NCBI RefSeq assembly: GCF_020103725.1
Contig: NZ_JAHXBG010000014.1
Coordinates: 62,001 to 126,000, forward strand
DNA: 64,000 bases
Direction: 5' to 3'
Origin: Hyalangium gracile
GTDB taxonomy: Bacteria; Myxococcota; Myxococcia; Myxococcales; Myxococcaceae
A program made the position numbers and the translations under genes. The notes under the pieces are model-generated. The model saw only the letters and a program-made list of their open reading frames with translations, did not search any database and was not told the origin of the DNA. Of this stretch, positions 53,819-64,000 are shown piece by piece (position 1 is the stretch's first letter; every line of letters starts with the position of its first letter).

Positions 53819-54874
53819 TCAGTCCGAGGAGCGCGTCGCACCACGAGCCCCCTCGCGACTCGCCTCGCGTGAGGCGTGTCTCGAGGCGAGCTGCTCCGCC
53901 GCGGGCTCGGCGAGCAGCGCCGCGCCGATGGCCCCCGACAGCTCGCCCAGCTCCGAGAGCCGCACGTCCGGGGGCCGCTGGGACACGAAGAGGTGGGGGT
54001 GCATCGCCTGGGAGATGCGCTCCACATAGGGCTGGCCCAGCCGCGTGCCCAGCCCTCCGCCGATGATCACCGCCTCCACGTCGATCAGGTTCACCGCCGA
54101 GGCGATCCCCGCCCCCAGCATCCGGACAGCCCGGGCGATGAGGCGCTCGGCCAGACCGTCCTCCTGCTTCAGCGCCCGCATCCAGATGCCGCTGGTGAGC
54201 CGCTCCTTGCCGTGCGTCTCCATCAGCTCGAACAGCTTCGTCTTCTCGCCACGGCTGACGGCCTTGCGCGCCTTGCGCTCCATCGCCCCCCGTCCCGCAT
54301 ACGCCTCCATGCAGCCCCGCCGGCCACAGGAGCAGCGCGCGCCTCCCCGGCGCACGACGATGTGGCCGATCTCCCCCGCCGCGCCACGCCCCGTCCAGCG
54401 CCTGCCGTCCAGGAAGAGGCCGCCGCCCACGCCCGTCCCCCACCACACCCCCAGCAGCGAGCGGTACGCCCGCCCTGCTCCCAGCCGCGCCTCGGCCGCC
54501 ACCGCCACCTGCACGTCATTGCCCAGGAACACCGGCACCTTCACCTGCTTCGAGAGCGCCTCGGCCAGCGGATAGGGCCCGTCCCAGCCGGGGAGATTGC
54601 CCGCCTGCAGCAGCACGCCCGCCACCGGATCCACCGCGCCCGGTGCTCCCACCCCCACTCCCGCCAGGGCCGAGGGCTCCAGCTTCAGCATCTTCGCCGC
54701 GTCCTGCAGCGTGCCGAACAGCGCGTCGACGATGGCCGGAGGGCCTCCCTTCTGCGGAGTGACGCGGCGGGCCTGGCTCACCACGTTGCCCTCCTCGTCC
54801 AGCACCACGGCCTGGATCTTCGTCCCGCCCAGATCGAGCCCTCCAAACACCTGCTTCCTGCCGCCGCCTCGCAT
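53819..54874 (-). CDS. ROK family sugar kinase (glucokinase-like)
   Basis: A 351-residue ATP-dependent hexose kinase. The N-terminal phosphate loop is GGLDLGGTKIQAVVLDEEG near 10, and the ROK zinc-binding signature is GARCSCGRRGCMEAYAGRGAM near 180. The EIGHIVVRR block places the catalytic region just before it. There is no N-terminal HTH, so it is an enzyme and not a ROK repressor. Glucose, N-acetylglucosamine or another hexose is possible. GAGGAGAGAG lies upstream of the ATG at 54874; the longer frame to 54925 lacks a site. Its C-terminus is a charged extension (RHASREASREGARG) not typical of the family. Confidence 0.88.
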   Translation of the reverse strand: MRGGGRKQVFGGLDLGGTKIQAVVLDEEGNVVSQARRVTPQKGGPPAIVDALFGTLQDAAKMLKLEPSALAGVGVGAPGAVDPVAGVLLQAGNLPGWDGPYPLAEALSKQVKVPVFLGNDVQVAVAAEARLGAGRAYRSLLGVWWGTGVGGGLFLDGRRWTGRGAAGEIGHIVVRRGGARCSCGRRGCMEAYAGRGAMERKARKAVSRGEKTKLFELMETHGKERLTSGIWMRALKQEDGLAERLIARAVRMLGAGIASAVNLIDVEAVIIGGGLGTRLGQPYVERISQAMHPHLFVSQRPPDVRLSELGELSGAIGAALLAEPAAEQLASRHASREASREGARGATRSSD

Positions 54875-54964
54875 CAGGTCTCTCTCCTCGCCGTGGCCCG
54901 AGCGCTCCGGGCGACAGGCCCCCAATCAGCACTGCGTCCCGGGCCGCCGCGACGTTAACCTGCC

Positions 54965-54981
54965 CCCCGAGGCGCTCGGGG
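54965..54981. repeat. Small hairpin in the ROK/GNAT divergent region
   Basis: CCCCGAG (54965-54971) pairs perfectly with CTCGGGG (54975-54981) across a 3-nt loop, 90 bp upstream of the ROK start. Could be an operator; no promoter boxes are evident. Confidence 0.35.
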
Positions 54982-55055
54982 CGGTGAGCCCTCGCTGTCC
55001 ACCGCCGGCTGTCAGATGCCTGACCTCGCCCCGCCTGGATTGAAGAGGACCCATC

Positions 55056-55883
55056 ATGAGCAACCTGAGCTTCATCGAGATCGCCCGCCTCGTGGAGAGC
55101 AAGCAGGCCAGGGCCGCGGCGGAGCTGGCGCGGGAGTCACACCCCTTCGCCGAGGGCTGGCTGGCCTTCGGAGGCAAGGGCTCCTACGTGAACAAGGCCT
55201 GCGGGTTCGGGCTCGGGCGGGCCATCGCGGATGACGAGCTGGATGAGCTCGTCGAGTTCTTCACCTCGCGCGGCGTGGAGCCCCGGGTGGAGCTCAGCCC
55301 CTTCGTGCAGGCCTCCGTGCTCGAAGGGCTCGACCGGCGCGGGTTCGCGCTCCAGCGGTTCGGCAACGTCCTCGCCCGGCCGCTCTCCGCCGGCGAGGCG
55401 CTCCGGGCGAGCCTGCCCCGGGGCTGGCCGAAGGAGGTCACGGTCGAGCGCGTCGATCCCCGAGACGACGCCGCGGTCCGGGAGTACGTCGAGGTCTCCG
55501 AGAGCGGCTTCCTCGCCGAGGGAGAGCCACTGCCCACCGAGTTCCTGGAGCTCGGCATCAAGGCCGTGCGAAGGCCGGTGCAGGACGCGTATGTGGCGCG
55601 CATCCGTGGCGAGGCCGTCGGCGCCGGAGGCTGCGAGTCCAGTGACGGCGTCACGGCCCTGTTCGGCACCTCGGTGAAGCCGGCCTTTCGCGGGCGAGGC
55701 ATCCAGCAGGCGCTCATCGTCGCGCGGCTGGAGCGAGGGCTGGAGCGAGGCAGTCGGCTGGCCGTCATCATCTCGGGGCCAGGCATTCCTACCGAGCGGA
55801 ACGCGGCGCGCCTGGGCTTCTTCATGGCCTACTCCCGCGTCTGCCTGGTGCTGCACGGCGAGGGCCTCACCCCGTCCAGCTAG
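55056..55883 (+). CDS. GNAT family N-acetyltransferase
   Basis: A 275-residue protein. The N-terminal half (about 1-120) is a helical/beta region that may be a degenerate GNAT copy (AFGGKGSYVNKACGFGLGRA). The C-terminal half is a canonical GNAT domain: EVSESGFLAEGEPL, AVGAGGCESSDGVTALFGTS, the acetyl-CoA loop VKPAFRGRGIQQALIVARLERG, and NAARLGFFMAYSRVCLVLHG. It should transfer an acetyl group to an amine of a small molecule or protein; no substrate can be named. Upstream, the 55056 start has GAGGA about 9 nt before it. It is divergent from the ROK kinase. Confidence 0.85.
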   Translation: MSNLSFIEIARLVESKQARAAAELARESHPFAEGWLAFGGKGSYVNKACGFGLGRAIADDELDELVEFFTSRGVEPRVELSPFVQASVLEGLDRRGFALQRFGNVLARPLSAGEALRASLPRGWPKEVTVERVDPRDDAAVREYVEVSESGFLAEGEPLPTEFLELGIKAVRRPVQDAYVARIRGEAVGAGGCESSDGVTALFGTSVKPAFRGRGIQQALIVARLERGLERGSRLAVIISGPGIPTERNAARLGFFMAYSRVCLVLHGEGLTPSS

Positions 55884-56069
55884 GCGGCCATGTGGGGAGC
55901 AGGGCCACAGCCCTGAGCCCGCTCTCGAAGACTGGGAAAAGCAGATTCTCAGGGACTCCCCTTGAGTCCTACCAAACGCCTCCCGTACAGTGATCTCCAC
56001 TTTTGCTGCTGAGGATGTGCCCAACCAGCGCAGAAGCCACCGGCCTGCTGGCCTGCTCGGGGGTTGTCG

Positions 56070-57377
56070 ATGATCAACAAGAAGGTGCTTGGTGGCGTAG
56101 TCGGGGCTGTCGTTGCACTGAGCGCACTGCCAGCGCTCGCGCAGAGCCGCACTCCCTGGCAGATGCACAACGGGAACGAGGTGACGGCCTCCAACCCGCT
56201 GGGCCTGCTCAAGTTCAACTGCTCGCCCTCGCGGCACGGTGACATCTGCGAGTACGACGTGGCCAGCGTCCCGGCCGCCTCGGATCCGGACTGGGTGGCC
56301 GCGCCCAACGGCGAGACGATCGCATTTTCCGTCTACCCCTCGCGTGTGTGTCAGGCGCCGAATACCTGCATGGGCTACGGCGACTTCACCTACTTCCAGA
56401 CCTTCGTGAACGTGCCCTCGAACGTGGCGGTGACGACGTTCACCATCACCTTCAACGGCATGGACGACGGCTCGCGGGTGACGATCTACAACTCGGCGCA
56501 CCCCGGCGGCCTCGTCATCCCCGGCAGCTACGTGTACCTGGGCGGCTCGGGCACCGCCAACCTGGCGGCCTACGTGAAGTCGGGCGAGAACAACCGCGTG
56601 GTCATCACCCAGGTGGATGACTGCTGCATCGAGAACCACCTGCAGAGCGCGAAGGTGGTGCTCAACGGCGAGGTGGTGGACACCGCCTGCAGCACCTCGG
56701 CGGACTGCGAGGACGGCGATCCGTGCACCTCGGACGTGTGCCACACCGACGGCTCCTGCAGCCACCCGGCGCTGGCGTGCGTGAACAGCCAGGTGTGCGG
56801 CAACCCGAACCTGAACGCCAACACCTCCACGGCCAACTACAGCTCCGCCGCGTGCACGCCGAACCCCTCCGGCGAGCCCACCCTGCTGGCCAACGGCAGC
56901 CTGGACATGGTGCTGGAGTGCGGCGAGACGACCTGGGTGGATCCGGGCGCCGAGGCGTTCGACGCCACCTGCGCGCCCATCACGGTGCACTACTACAACT
57001 CGGGCCATGACGCGTACGGCCCCGGGCCGGCCACCTGCGCCGAGGGCCTCTACTACGTGCAGTACATCGCCTGGGACGCCATGGGTAAGACGGTCAGCGC
57101 CATCCGCAACGTGACGGTGAACGACACCAAGGCGCCCACGCTCACGCTCAAGGGCCCCACGCACATGGTCCACCAGTGCGGCTCGCAGTGGGTGGATCCG
57201 GGTTGGGCCGCCTTCGACACCTGCTACGGCGACATCACCCCCGAGGTCCACTGGACGGGCTTCCCGAACGCCTGGGTCGAGGGTGTCTACACGGTCACCT
57301 ACACGCTGACGGACAGCGGCGGCAACAGCGCCGCGCCGCTCACCCGCACGGTGGAAGTGGTCAACTGCCCCTGGTAG
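56070..57377 (+). CDS. Exported Cys-rich protein with DUF5011-like Ig domains
   Basis: A 435-residue protein with a signal peptide (MINKKVLGGVVGAVVALSALPALA). A beta-rich domain (about 30-210; LGLLKFNCSPSRHGDICEYD, FTITFNGMDDGSRVTIYNSA) is followed by a cysteine-rich module (about 213-255) of the CxxDxDPCTxDxC type seen in many myxobacterial surface proteins (DCEDGDPCTSDVCHTDGSC). Two DUF5011/Ig-like repeats follow (about 285-435; ETTWVDPGAEAFDATC and SQWVDPGWAAFDTCYGD). It is probably secreted or surface-exposed; disulfide bonds are expected. A strong terminator follows. The adjacent hybrid kinase could be functionally related, but nothing proves it. Confidence 0.75.
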   Translation: MINKKVLGGVVGAVVALSALPALAQSRTPWQMHNGNEVTASNPLGLLKFNCSPSRHGDICEYDVASVPAASDPDWVAAPNGETIAFSVYPSRVCQAPNTCMGYGDFTYFQTFVNVPSNVAVTTFTITFNGMDDGSRVTIYNSAHPGGLVIPGSYVYLGGSGTANLAAYVKSGENNRVVITQVDDCCIENHLQSAKVVLNGEVVDTACSTSADCEDGDPCTSDVCHTDGSCSHPALACVNSQVCGNPNLNANTSTANYSSAACTPNPSGEPTLLANGSLDMVLECGETTWVDPGAEAFDATCAPITVHYYNSGHDAYGPGPATCAEGLYYVQYIAWDAMGKTVSAIRNVTVNDTKAPTLTLKGPTHMVHQCGSQWVDPGWAAFDTCYGDITPEVHWTGFPNAWVEGVYTVTYTLTDSGGNSAAPLTRTVEVVNCPW

Positions 57378-57411
57378 TCGGCCCGCCGCACCGCGGCACT
57401 TGAACAGCACG

Positions 57412-57453
57412 GGGCCGGGCGAGCCAACGAGGGCCGCCCGGCCCTTCTGTTTT
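57412..57453 (+). terminator. Intrinsic terminator after the DUF5011 gene
   Basis: GGGCCGGGCG (57412-57421) pairs perfectly with CGCCCGGCCC (57435-57444) around a 13-nt loop, followed by TTCTGTTTT. A strong 10-bp stem with a T-rich tail, 35 bp after the stop. Confidence 0.85.
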
Positions 57454-57521
57454 CGCGTGGAAGGCATGTGGGGAGCCGAGCCCATTGACTTGATCCAGCC
57501 CTCGGTGTCCCGCTGCGGGAC

Positions 57522-61193
<3,672 letters not shown>

Positions 61194-61195
61194 GC

Positions 61196-62122
61196 TCAGC
61201 CCGGCTCCATCTCCTCCATCTCACCGTCCTGCTCGGCCCCCGCGGGGCGGACGGCCGGCAGGCGCAGCAGGGACCACTGCTCCCCGGCCTTCCACGCCAC
61301 CTCGCCGGACAGGCCCCAGCCGGCGCGCACGGGCTCCCGGCCCTCGTACTCCAGCCAGAACACCGCCTCGTCCGGGCGGGCGGCCTGATCCAGACAGGCG
61401 ATGCGGGACACCGGACGGTGGCCCTCGCCTCCCAGCGTCACCGCGAACCCCTTGTGCGAGTGCCCACACAGCACCCAGCGCGGCCGGAGGGTGTCCACCA
61501 GCCGCCGCGTGATGGGGTTGCCAATCCAGTAGGACGGCAGGGGCCTGCCGGTGGACAGCCCCTCGTCCCGGGCGCGCTGGACGATTCCGCGCGGCCACTC
61601 GTGCACCAGCAGGATGTCCACGTCCCGGACACCGGAGATCTTCTCCACCTCGGGCGCGCGGAAGTAGCCGGCCTGCTTCGCCGTGTCCAACGACGCCGGC
61701 CGCTTCAGCGGCTGCTCGAAGAAGCGCGGCGCGTGGATGCCCGACAGGTAGGCGATGCGCAGCCCCTTCACCTGCCGCAGCCCCGCACGCCCCAGGTAGT
61801 GCACGTTGGGCGCCAGCTCGCAGCCCTCGGGCGTGTCGTGCAGCGCCTCGAAGTCCTCGTTGTTGCCGCCAATGAAGTACAGCGGCCGCTTCATCCGCTT
61901 CAGCCCGTCCGCGTACTCGGCGAACTCGGCCGGCATGGCGCGCTTGGCCGCCTTGCGCCGGTGGTCATCCGCGCGCCGGAAGGCCTCCACGTCCCCCACC
62001 GCCAGCACCAGATCCACGGGCCTACCGCGCGCCGCTTCCAGCGCATCCATCCACGCCTCCACCCGGTGGAAGCGCCCATGGATGTCTCCCACGCCGACCA
62101 CGAGCTGGGATTCTGGAGGCAT
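61196..62122 (-). CDS. Metallophosphoesterase resembling RNA lariat debranching enzyme
   Basis: A 308-residue cytoplasmic calcineurin-like phosphoesterase. Metal-binding motifs are GDIHG (D13, H15), GDVEAF (D44), GGNNED (N87; N88 replaces the usual His), LVHEWPRG (H174) and CGHSHKGF (H221, H223). Beyond the shared superfamily motifs, the overall block order matches eukaryotic Dbr1: VDLVLAVGDVEAFRRADD, a FIGGN step, PNVHYLGRAG, VKGLRIAYLSGI, HEWPRGI, and IGNPITRRLVDTLRPRWVL leading to GHSHKGFA. From memory, human Dbr1 has GSP...LLEHLKP...AHLH.KF in that place. The ATG at 62122 has AAGGGCGG upstream. It converges with the hybrid kinase (2 bp between stops). A lariat or other 2',5'-linked substrate is inferred and unproven. 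Confidence 0.8.
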   Translation of the reverse strand: MPPESQLVVGVGDIHGRFHRVEAWMDALEAARGRPVDLVLAVGDVEAFRRADDHRRKAAKRAMPAEFAEYADGLKRMKRPLYFIGGNNEDFEALHDTPEGCELAPNVHYLGRAGLRQVKGLRIAYLSGIHAPRFFEQPLKRPASLDTAKQAGYFRAPEVEKISGVRDVDILLVHEWPRGIVQRARDEGLSTGRPLPSYWIGNPITRRLVDTLRPRWVLCGHSHKGFAVTLGGEGHRPVSRIACLDQAARPDEAVFWLEYEGREPVRAGWGLSGEVAWKAGEQWSLLRLPAVRPAGAEQDGEMEEMEPG

Positions 62123-62201
62123 CGTCCGCCCTTGAACCTGCCGCGCGCGAACTCCCATGTCGAGCGGGAATTCCCTCAGGTGTACAGAAACAGTGAAAAG
62201 C

Positions 62202-62239
62202 GAAAATAACGATGGGGACGCCCCGGTTGGGACGCCCCC
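62202..62239 (-). terminator. Intrinsic terminator of the VWA protein gene
   Basis: On the minus strand an 11-bp stem (62229-62239 with 62214-62224, two G-U pairs) around loop AACC is followed by a T-rich tail (TTATTTT). On the plus strand this appears as a directly repeated GGGACGCCCC. It lies 27 bp after the stop. Confidence 0.75.
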
Positions 62240-62265
62240 ACCTCACCGCCCGTTCCAGACCCGCG

Positions 62266-64000
62266 CTAGCAACCCAGCGGGTAGTTCACCTCGACGAAGG
62301 CCCCCGGCGGGGGCGCGGCCCCCATGTCGAAGAGGACGGAGTTGGTGGCCGCGTCGTAGCGCCACTGGGAGGCGACCTCCACGCCGTTCACCCGCACCGT
62401 GATGGCCGCCGGGTCCGCCGGCACGTCCGAGAGCGGGAAGCTGCGCTTGGGGCCGAAGGTGCTGTCCGACAGCTTCTTGAGCGAGCTGGCCCAGTTCGGC
62501 GTGCAGATGCTCTCCACGACGCCGCCAGTGGCCTCGGCCAGCTGGATGTAGCGGCTGCCCGAGCTGCTCGCGGTGGCGCAGGAGGACAGGTCCCGAGGAC
62601 CGACGATGGCGGAGACGCTCAGCTTGCTGGAGTCATTGTCCTTCAGCGACTTGAAGTACGTCTCGTAGAAGGACACCGGCTGCGAGGAGAAGTCCTCCTC
62701 GTCCGACACGAAGATGAGGGCCAGGCGCGCGTCCGAGCGGAGGAAGCCGCCGTTGCCGTCCGAGGCCTGCGGCGTGCGCGGATCATCGACGCTGTGCATC
62801 AGCGGCTCCGAGAGGGCGCGGTAGGCGCCGTCCAGGCCCTGCTCGTTCCAGTGGCACACGCCCACCTGGGTGTTGTGCGCGAAGACGCTGGCCGCGTTCG
62901 CGGTGAGCGGGGTGATGACGCGCGGCGCCGAGCCGTTCACCGGGAAGAGCCGGCCGTTCTCGCCGCCCTCCGCGCCCCCCGGGCACTGGGACCAGCCGCC
63001 CGAGGAGGGGTCCAGGCCCGTGGTGGTGACGCCGATGTGGTAGTCCACGTCGGACTCGAGCGCCGAGCTCATGAAGGCCGCGAAGTTGGCACCCAGGCTC
63101 TGCTGCTCCTCCATCATGGAGCCCGAGTTGTCGATGACGAAGAGCACGTCGACCTTGGCCCCGGACTCCTGGAGGAAGGTGTCCGTCTTGTCGGTGTTCT
63201 CGGAGGCCTCGCCCACCAGGCTGGCCGTGTAGAGGGAGCCCTGGCCCAGATCGAAGCGCAGCGCCGCCAGGTCCACGCCCTCATCCACGGGGTCGTACTT
63301 CGCCGTCACGCGGAACTGCGCCCCGGCCGCCAGCGTCAGCGGGAACGCGGGAGCGTCGGTCACCTGGAACTCCTGGCTGACGCGCTCCACCGTCATGCCG
63401 TGCACCGTGACGGGGCCCACGCAGTTGTTGTAGGCGACGAGCTCCCGGGTGCGCGGCTCGCACGTGAGCTTGGTGAGGCCGAACGCCAGGTGGGTGGGCT
63501 GCACGGCGAAGCAGCCCTGCACGCCCTTGCCCTGCACGACGACCGTGGGGTGGCCGTAGGTCGGGTGGTTCACCCACGTCTCCGCCAGGCCCCCGTAGGA
63601 AGCCTCCGCCTCCGGCTTGAAGCGCACGAGCATCGTGGCGTGCTGCCCCGGCTGGAGCACCCGGTTCTCCACCCGCGAGGAGGTGAACACCTCATCCGTG
63701 CCCGTCGCCAGCTGCATGGAGGCCAGGTAGCAGGCCGAGGAGCCGGTGTTGCGCAGGGACACCCCGAGCACCACCTCCGCGCCCACCGGCACCTGGCCGA
63801 AGTCGAGCGCCTGCGGCGACAGCGCGTACTGGCACGGCGGGAAGACCTTGCCCACCCCGGACAGCGCCACCCCGTCCGTCGCGACGGCGGTGCCCAGGCG
63901 CGTCGTCACCGCCAGCTGGCCCACGGCCTCGCCGGCCCCGGAGCGCGGGGTGAAGGTGATGCCCACGAGGGTGGAACTGCCCGGCTCGAGCGGCTGGCTG
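62266..64000 (-). CDS. VWA/choice-of-anchor protein, C-terminal part
   Basis: The frame is open through the right edge, so the N-terminus is missing; the GTG at 63966 is inside the frame and not a convincing start. The visible 578 residues begin with ASPM-SPD-2-Hydin-like beta-sandwiches (PQALDFGQVPVGAEVVLGVSLR, LPPGQHATMLVRFKPEAEA-like blocks) also called choice-of-anchor D repeats, then a von Willebrand factor A domain with an intact MIDAS (DVLFVIDNSGSMMEE), then a C-terminal region with DPAAITVRVNGVEVAS. Two-domain proteins of this kind are exported and mediate adhesion or metal-dependent binding. An intrinsic terminator follows the stop. Confidence 0.85.
   Translation of the reverse strand, partial: SQPLEPGSSTLVGITFTPRSGAGEAVGQLAVTTRLGTAVATDGVALSGVGKVFPPCQYALSPQALDFGQVPVGAEVVLGVSLRNTGSSACYLASMQLATGTDEVFTSSRVENRVLQPGQHATMLVRFKPEAEASYGGLAETWVNHPTYGHPTVVVQGKGVQGCFAVQPTHLAFGLTKLTCEPRTRELVAYNNCVGPVTVHGMTVERVSQEFQVTDAPAFPLTLAAGAQFRVTAKYDPVDEGVDLAALRFDLGQGSLYTASLVGEASENTDKTDTFLQESGAKVDVLFVIDNSGSMMEEQQSLGANFAAFMSSALESDVDYHIGVTTTGLDPSSGGWSQCPGGAEGGENGRLFPVNGSAPRVITPLTANAASVFAHNTQVGVCHWNEQGLDGAYRALSEPLMHSVDDPRTPQASDGNGGFLRSDARLALIFVSDEEDFSSQPVSFYETYFKSLKDNDSSKLSVSAIVGPRDLSSCATASSSGSRYIQLAEATGGVVESICTPNWASSLKKLSDSTFGPKRSFPLSDVPADPAAITVRVNGVEVASQWRYDAATNSVLFDMGAAPPPGAFVEVNYPLGC

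Overview
The window is 64 kb of very GC-rich DNA with strong G/C at third codon positions. It comes from a myxobacterium, most likely suborder Cystobacterineae (Archangium, Cystobacter, Stigmatella, Hyalangium, Myxococcus group). The basis is the protein at 35114-35611, which reads like the myxobacterial RNA polymerase-binding factor CdnL almost residue for residue, plus several families common in that group: DUF507, DUF4091, DUF3108, FHA/TPR proteins, propeller hybrid kinases and choice-of-anchor/VWA secreted proteins. I see no IS element, prophage, CRISPR array, rRNA or tRNA. It looks like ordinary chromosome, and most of it is housekeeping.

Layout. 1-2.3 kb: start of a CcsA/HemX-like membrane protein (cut by the left edge), a small conserved protein, thioredoxin, and a small AT-hook/zinc-knuckle protein behind an AT-rich leader. 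2.4-8.3 kb: MgtE Mg2+ transporter, then the leftward overlapping elongasome operon mreC-mreD-mrdA-rodA. 8.5-14.7 kb: a PpiD/SurA-type foldase, a BBE-type FAD oxidoreductase, a GAF-GGDEF cyclase, Maf and YggS (4-bp overlap), and a zinc-ribbon protein. 15-18.5 kb: two DUF3108 proteins flanking a DUF4091 protein. 18.5-22.4 kb: a probable iron-responsive operon (Fur-like palindrome, outer-membrane channel-like protein, imelysin lipoprotein with GxHxxE, di-heme DUF1111 lipoprotein). 22.6-29.5 kb: a hypothetical gene, a Pro/Gly/Thr-rich exported protein with tandem repeats, DUF507, uvrC and uvrB.

29.5-35.6 kb: secreted M28 aminopeptidase, cysS, an FHA-TPR membrane protein, a two-TM protein whose start abuts a terminator, and cdnL. 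35.7-44 kb: comEC with a small 3' companion, a CBM9-like lipoprotein, a second membrane-anchored FHA protein, a bacterial-PH-like protein, a TPR protein and purA. 44-51 kb: addA-addB (4-bp overlap), with the AddA nuclease site apparently degenerate and the AddB site intact. 51-64 kb: PAP2 phosphatase, membrane histidine kinase, ROK sugar kinase, GNAT acetyltransferase, an exported Cys-rich/DUF5011 protein, a 1223-residue propeller hybrid histidine kinase, a metallophosphoesterase strikingly like eukaryotic lariat debranching enzyme, and a VWA/choice-of-anchor protein cut by the right edge.

Most distinctive: the Dbr1-like metallophosphoesterase (61196-62122), which has the HEWPRG and GHSH...F blocks but Asn where the family has its GNHE histidine; the asymmetric AddAB; the Fur-like box plus imelysin/di-heme operon; and the cdnL terminator that runs into the next start codon.
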